A stretch of DNA of 64,000 nucleotides from Lepus europaeus (lineage: Eukaryota > Chordata > Mammalia > Lagomorpha > Leporidae). Location of the stretch: contig NC_084827.1 of the NCBI RefSeq assembly GCF_033115175.1, positions 126,007,701-126,071,700 on the forward strand. The letters run 5' to 3'. A program made the translations under genes and the position numbers. Shown in pieces: positions 59,112 to 64,000 of the stretch. The notes beneath the pieces are model-generated. The model was given only the letters and a program-made list of their open reading frames with translations, did no database searches and was not told the origin of the DNA. Each line of letters begins with the position of its first letter. Within the stretch, counting starts at the first letter, position 1.

Positions 59112-60222
59112 AACATGAAGAGACATTGACATTTAAAGTGTAGGTGACAGTTTTAAGTATGTTACTGTAATTGATTATTCAGTATTTGAAATTACAATTT
59201 ATAACTAAGATTACAGTTTTTTACTTGATTAATATTTACCTTTTTGATTATTTTACACATTATCAAGTTTCTTATTAATATATCATTTATGTTTTTATAT
59301 TCTGTGGGCAAGTTAATTATAGTCGTGATAAATTTTACCTTCAGGTAGTCATGAATATCAGCAGATTGCAAAAATAGTTGTTTACAGCTATCTCCCTCCA
59401 AAATAGTAAATTTTTTTGAAATTTATACTTTGTCTCATATTTGGTACATAAGAAATACATATGTTTCCCTCATAAAATTGTGTATTTTAGGATGGCACCT
59501 TTCCATTTCTAAGAACATTTCCCTAAGTAAAGTAAGTTGAAAGTTTAGCACCCTACATAACAAACCACAAACTGTATTCGGTGATATTGGTTAAAAATTG
59601 ACCCCAGTGTTACAGAATACCCTAATTCAATAATACATATTCATATGTTAAATCTCAACATGAGTCTTTACATTTCACCTAGCACCCTTTGTGCTGCTTT
59701 GCTAAGAATGTATTGTCTTGTAGCTAAAACCAACCACTCACCATCCTGCAAGGATGATAATGCATTTGAGCAAAAACCAATCTTAAACTTAGTCTCTCAT
59801 GCCTGGGTTTTCTTTGATTTTGGCCTAATGTCCAGACTTTCTACCATCCAACTTTTTAAACTTTGCAGCGTTCTCTTTATTTTCTCCTCTGGTAAATTGT
59901 TTTTACCTATCCTTGTAGGCTATGTGATGAAATAGATCCCTTCCTTCTCAGTGTTACCTATTGTATAATGGCAATCGTGTTTACAGAACTTTCATAAAAA
60001 TAGGAAGCTATTTTAAGGCTTTATTTTGAGACACTCTTAAATACCTTTACTAAATAGATCCATTTGATTTCCCCAAATCATGTGATATTTTAGATAAAGG
60101 AAATTATTGGTATAGAAAGAGATTAGAGAACAATACCCTAAAAAGATGTTGGAGAGTCTCTATAGTTGGAACTCCTTAGAAATTAGCAGGAGGGAATAAA
60201 AGAATGAGAGAGAGTCAGAGAT
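59112..60222. other. DNAJC10 intron 8, nothing recognised
   Basis: AT-rich; an open frame at 59,645-59,935 has no family signature and no conserved splice context. Confidence 0.55.
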
Positions 60223-60247
60223 TGTGTGTGTGTGTGTGTGTGTGTGT
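60223..60247. repeat. (TG)n microsatellite in DNAJC10 intron 8
   Basis: TG units, 55 bases before exon 9. Confidence 0.9.
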
Positions 60248-60302
60248 AGAATGTTTAAGCTTAAAAAAGTAAAATTGCCTCACAAAGTTTTTTTCTCTTC
60301 AG

Positions 60303-60346
60303 ATTGTTTGACTTCACAAACACGACTGAGGCTTAGTGGCATGTTG
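60303..60346 (+). CDS. DNAJC10: DNAJC10 exon 9 (residues 269-283), last exon in the window
   Basis: A 44-base exon with acceptor CTCTTCAG and donor ATGTTG/GTAAGC. It completes the split Asp codon and encodes DCLTSQTRLRLSGML. It ends in phase 0. The following exon is not in the window; the downstream 3.6 kb is mostly LINE-1. Confidence 0.94.
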
Positions 60347-61107
60347 GTAAGCATCAATGATTTTATAAAATTAAATCATCTTTTAAAGGAACACATGTAG
60401 AAAATGATTGCCACATTTTCTTTTGTAGTTTGCTGGACATTTAACTAACTTATTTGTAATCCTTGTTTTCTGGTAGAAATAGTCACAGCCTTAAGTTTCT
60501 TTCTAAATAGTTAGCTGTGTTCAGTAGATTTTACATGTGGTGCTTTCATTGTCATCACTTAAGAACTCTTTAACTGAAGTTCTATGTTAGAGTTTTATCA
60601 TTTACAAACTGCATTTTGTTTTATTTTTTAGTTATTTTGTTATTTATTACCATTCATCGTATTATAGTTTGGGAATATCATCTTTATGACATTGGTTTTT
60701 TAACATTATTGAATAGTAGTTTGGGATTTCGTCCACTGAGAAAATTCAAAAAGTTTTGTATGAGTTCAAAAATAGTGTGTTCTCTATGTGTATTATGTGT
60801 AATTTTATAACTATTAGATCAAATTTAGTAATTCTGTTATTCAAATCTGCATCATTAATTTTTGTACTATGTAATTTATAATTTCTGAGAAGGGCATATT
60901 AAAGCATCCAGCCACAATTGTTGATATATCTTTTTCACATATATTTCTTTCAGTTATTGTTTTATATACTGCTTGCATTGCTTAATGAAGGGGATACATC
61001 CTGAGAAATGCATTATTAGGCAATTCTGTTGTATGAGCATCATGAATGGAGCTTGCAGGATGAGAAAATGCTCTGAATGAATCATTGAGTGAATGGTGGG
61101 TAATACC
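60347..61107. other. DNAJC10 intron 9, nothing recognised
   Basis: AT-rich intronic sequence before L1-C. Confidence 0.6.
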
Positions 61108-64000
61108 ACTGTGTAGTATTCCATAGAGTACATATCCCATAATTTCTTTAAGCAGTCTCCAGTTGACAGGCATTTGGGTTGATTCCATTTCTTAGCTATT
61201 GTGAATTGAGCTGCAATAAACATAGGAGTGCAGATAACTTTCATATGCTTATTTCATTTCCTCTGGGTAAATACCCAGGAGTGGGATGGCTGGGTCATAT
61301 GGTAGGTCTATATTCAGATTTCTAAAGTATTTCCATACTGTCTTCCATAGTGGCTTTACCAGTTTACATTCTAGCCAACAGTGAATTAGGGTACCTTTTT
61401 CTCCACATCCTCACCAGCATTTGTTGTTTGTTGATTTCTGTATGAAAGCCACTGTAACTGGAGTGAGGTGAAACCTCATTGTGATTTTGACATGCATTTC
61501 CCTGACCACTAGTGATCCTGAACATTTTTTGTGTATCTGTTGGCCATTTGAATTTTCTCTTTTGAGAAATGTTTAAGTCCTTTGTCCATCTCTTAACTGA
61601 GTTGTTTTGTAGTTGTTGAGTATCATGATCTCTTTATATATTCTGGTTATTAATCCTTTATCAGTTGCATAGTTTGCAAATAATTTCTCCCATTCCTTTG
61701 GATGCCTCTTCACTTTCCTCCTGAGTGCTTCTTTTGTAGTACAGAAGCTTCTCAATTTGATGTAATCCCATTTGTTAATTGGCTTTGATTGCTCGTGCCT
61801 CTGGGGCATTTTCCGAGAAGTCTTTGCCTATGCCAGTGGCTTGCAGAGTTTCCCCAATGTTCTCTAATAATTTGATGGAATTGGGTCATGGATTTAGGTC
61901 TTTGGTCCATTTTGAGTGGATTTTTGTCTAAGATGTAAGGTAGGTGTCTTGCTTTATACTTCTGTGTGTGGAAATCCAGTTTTCCCAGCACCATTTATTG
62001 AAGAGACTGTCCTTGCTCCAGGGATTGGTTTTAGCTCCATTGTCCAATATGTTGGTTGTAGATGTGTGGGTTGATTTCTGGCATTTCTATTCTGTTCTAT
62101 TGGTCTCTCTATCTGTTTTTGTACCAGTACCAGGCTGTTTTGATTCTAACTGCCTTAGTATGTCTTGAAATCTGGTATTGTGATACCTCCAGCTTTGTTT
62201 TTGTTGTATAAGATTACTTTAGCTATTCGGAGTCTCATGTGTTTCCATATGATTTTCAGAATCATTTATTCTATATCTGAGTTGAATGTCCCAGTTATTT
62301 TGATTGGTATTGCATTGAATCTATAAATAGCTCTTGGAAGTATGAACATTTTGATGATATTGATTCTTCCAAATTTGAAAATGGAAGATTTTTCTGTTTT
62401 TTTTTCTCTTTTTTTTATTTTCTTTTATTTCTTTAATGGTTTGTAATTCTCATCACAGAGATCTTTGACATCCTTAGTTAAATTTATTACAAGATATTAG
62501 GGTTTTTTTTTTTTTTTAGCTATTTTAGATGGAATTAATCTTAGAACTTCTTTCTCAGCCATGGCATTGTCTGTGTATACAAAGACTGTTGATTTATATA
62601 TGTATATATATATATTATTTTTGAGAGGTAGAGTTACAGCCAATGAGAGGGAGAGACAGAGAGAAAGGTTTTCCTTCCATTAATTCATTTCCCAATTGAC
62701 CACAATATCAGGAGCTATGGCAATCTGAAGCCAGGAACCAGGTGCTTCTTCCCATTTTCCCATATGGGTGCAGGAGCCCAAGGACTTGGTCCATCTTCTA
62801 ATGTTTTCCCAGGCCATAGTAGAGAGCTGGATTGGAAGTGGTGCATCCAGGACTAGAACTAGTACCTATATTGGATGCCAGCACCACAGGCAGAGGATTA
62901 ACCTACTGTGCTATGGTTCCATTCCCAGGCTTTGATTTTTCTATTACTACTTTACCATGCTCTTCTATGAGTTCCAATAGTCTCTTAGGGAAGTCTTTTG
63001 GATGCCCTGTGTAGAATCATGTCATCTGCAAATAGGGATAGTTTGACTTCCTCCTTCCCGATTTAAATCCCTTTGATTCTTTTTCTTGCCTAATGGCTCT
63101 GGCTAAAACTTCAAGGACTATTGAATAGCAGTGGTGAGAGTGGGCATCCTTGTCTGGTTCTGGATCTCAATGGGAATGCTTCCAACTTTTCCCCCTTCAA
63201 TGGGACGCTGACCATGGGTTTGTCATGGCTTGCCTTGATTGTGTTGAGGAATGCTCTTCTATACCCAGTTTGTTTATAAGTTTCATCATGAAATGGTGTT
63301 GTATTTTGTCAAATGCTTTCTCTGCATCTATTGAGATAATCGTATGGATTTTGTTCTTCAGTTTGTTTATGTGGTGTATCACATTGATTTGCATATGTTG
63401 AACCATCCCTGCATACCAGGGATAAACCCCACTTGGTCCCGGTGAATGATCTTTCTGAAGTGGTGTTGGATTTGTTTGGCTAGAATTTTGTTGAAAATTT
63501 TAGTGTCTAGGTTCATCAGGAAAATTGGTCTATAGTTCTCTGTTAAGTTAATTTGGTCTGTAGATGTCGATTAACTCTGCTGTTTCCTTACTGATTTTCT
63601 GTCTGGTTGATCTATCCATTGCTAAAAGTGAGGTATTGAAATCCCCCATTACTATTGTATTTGAGTCTCCCTTTAGATTGATCAACATTTCTTTTAATAG
63701 CCAGGTGTCCTGTAATTAAGTGCATGTACATTTATAATAGTCACATCTTCCTGTTGAATTGATCTCTTAATTATCACATAGTTTCCTTTTTTGTCTCTTA
63801 ACAGTTTTTATGTTGAAGTCTGTTTTGTCTGATATCAGGATAGCTACACCAGCTCTTTTTTGTTTATATTAGCATGGAATATCTTTTTATATCCTTTCAC
63901 TTTGAACCTGAGTGCATCTTTTTTGCTAAGATGTGTTTCTTGTAGGCAGCAAATCTGAGTTTTATATTTAATCCATTCAGCCAGTCTGTCTTTTAACGGA
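61108..64000 (-). mobile_element. LINE-1 (L1-C) in DNAJC10 intron, runs off the right edge
   Basis: Complement reads ORF2 C-terminus (61,108-62,500), reverse transcriptase (about 62,930-63,540) and endonuclease (63,570 onward). The catalytic FADDM motif is intact as letters (complement of about 63,020-63,040). It is 3'-truncated, lacking the 3' UTR, and has a CSINE at 62,618-62,928. Antisense to DNAJC10. Several stops and an RT-endonuclease junction at about 63,545 show it is dead. Confidence 0.78.
62618..62928 (-). mobile_element. CSINE in L1-C
   Basis: TTTTTGAGAGGTAGAGTTACAG to GTGCTATGGTTCCATTCCC, after a short TA run. Confidence 0.8.

Larger units (their letters stand above)
42745..64000 (+). 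other. DNAJC10: DNAJC10 (ERdj5) gene, 5' portion, runs off the right edge
   Basis: DNAJC10 encodes an ER-luminal co-chaperone that recruits BiP through its J domain and reduces disulfides of misfolded glycoproteins through several thioredoxin domains, supporting ER-associated degradation. Eight coding exons are visible here. All begin after AG, end before GT, and join in frame to give 283 residues that match the known mammalian protein closely. The full protein is about 793 residues, so roughly 36 percent is in the window. No exon was found between 60,347 and 64,000; the next coding exon must lie further right. Transcription starts in a CpG island. The introns are rich in lagomorph SINEs. The identification rests on the contiguous signal peptide, HPD motif, CSHC active site and exon phases, and I regard it as certain. 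Confidence 0.97.

Noticed and set aside
61108-64000. A DNAJC10 exon hidden in the last 3 kb
   Set aside because: The region is continuous LINE-1 plus a CSINE, with no frame encoding the expected next thioredoxin-like segment.

Overview
This is mammalian nuclear DNA, and the repeats point to a lagomorph, most likely rabbit or a close relative. The strongest evidence is more than thirty copies of the tRNA-derived C-repeat (CSINE) that is specific to lagomorphs, alongside rabbit-type LINE-1 copies and old pan-mammalian repeats (MIR, L2-like, MaLR, MLT2, L1M, hAT-Charlie). Only one living protein-coding gene is supported.

Layout. About 1-42,300 is intergenic and almost entirely repeat-derived. 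It holds nested LINE-1s at 6.9-13.5 kb and 24-32 kb, scattered CSINEs, a solo LTR at 30.0-30.5 kb with a clean 6-bp target duplication, an ERVL-type MLT2 LTR at about 20.0-20.5 kb, and a nearly end-to-end hAT-Charlie DNA transposon at 34,057-37,831. That transposon swallowed a processed ANP32B pseudogene, which in turn was hit by a CSINE. A truncated KRAB zinc-finger retrocopy lies at about 41.0-41.7 kb. About 42,340-43,400 is a CpG-island promoter. From there to the right edge is the 5' part of DNAJC10 (ERdj5) on the + strand, an ER-luminal J-domain / thioredoxin reductase. Exons 2-9 are seen with perfect splice phases and encode residues 1-283: signal peptide, J domain with HPD, first thioredoxin domain with a CxxC, and the start of the next thioredoxin-like domain. 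The remaining exons lie beyond the window. The DNAJC10 introns hold at least sixteen CSINEs, more of them antisense than sense, and a LINE-1 that runs off the right edge.

How it works together. The promoter carries a TGACGTGG unfolded-protein-response element and a near-perfect ZNF143-type site. The 5' leader carries three short upstream ORFs, one formed across the exon 1/2 junction. Both would fit an ER-stress-induced chaperone. Everything else in the window is a fossil record of retrotransposition and DNA transposition. Family names come from recognising conserved words and protein motifs by eye, and repeat boundaries without a stated target duplication are approximate.
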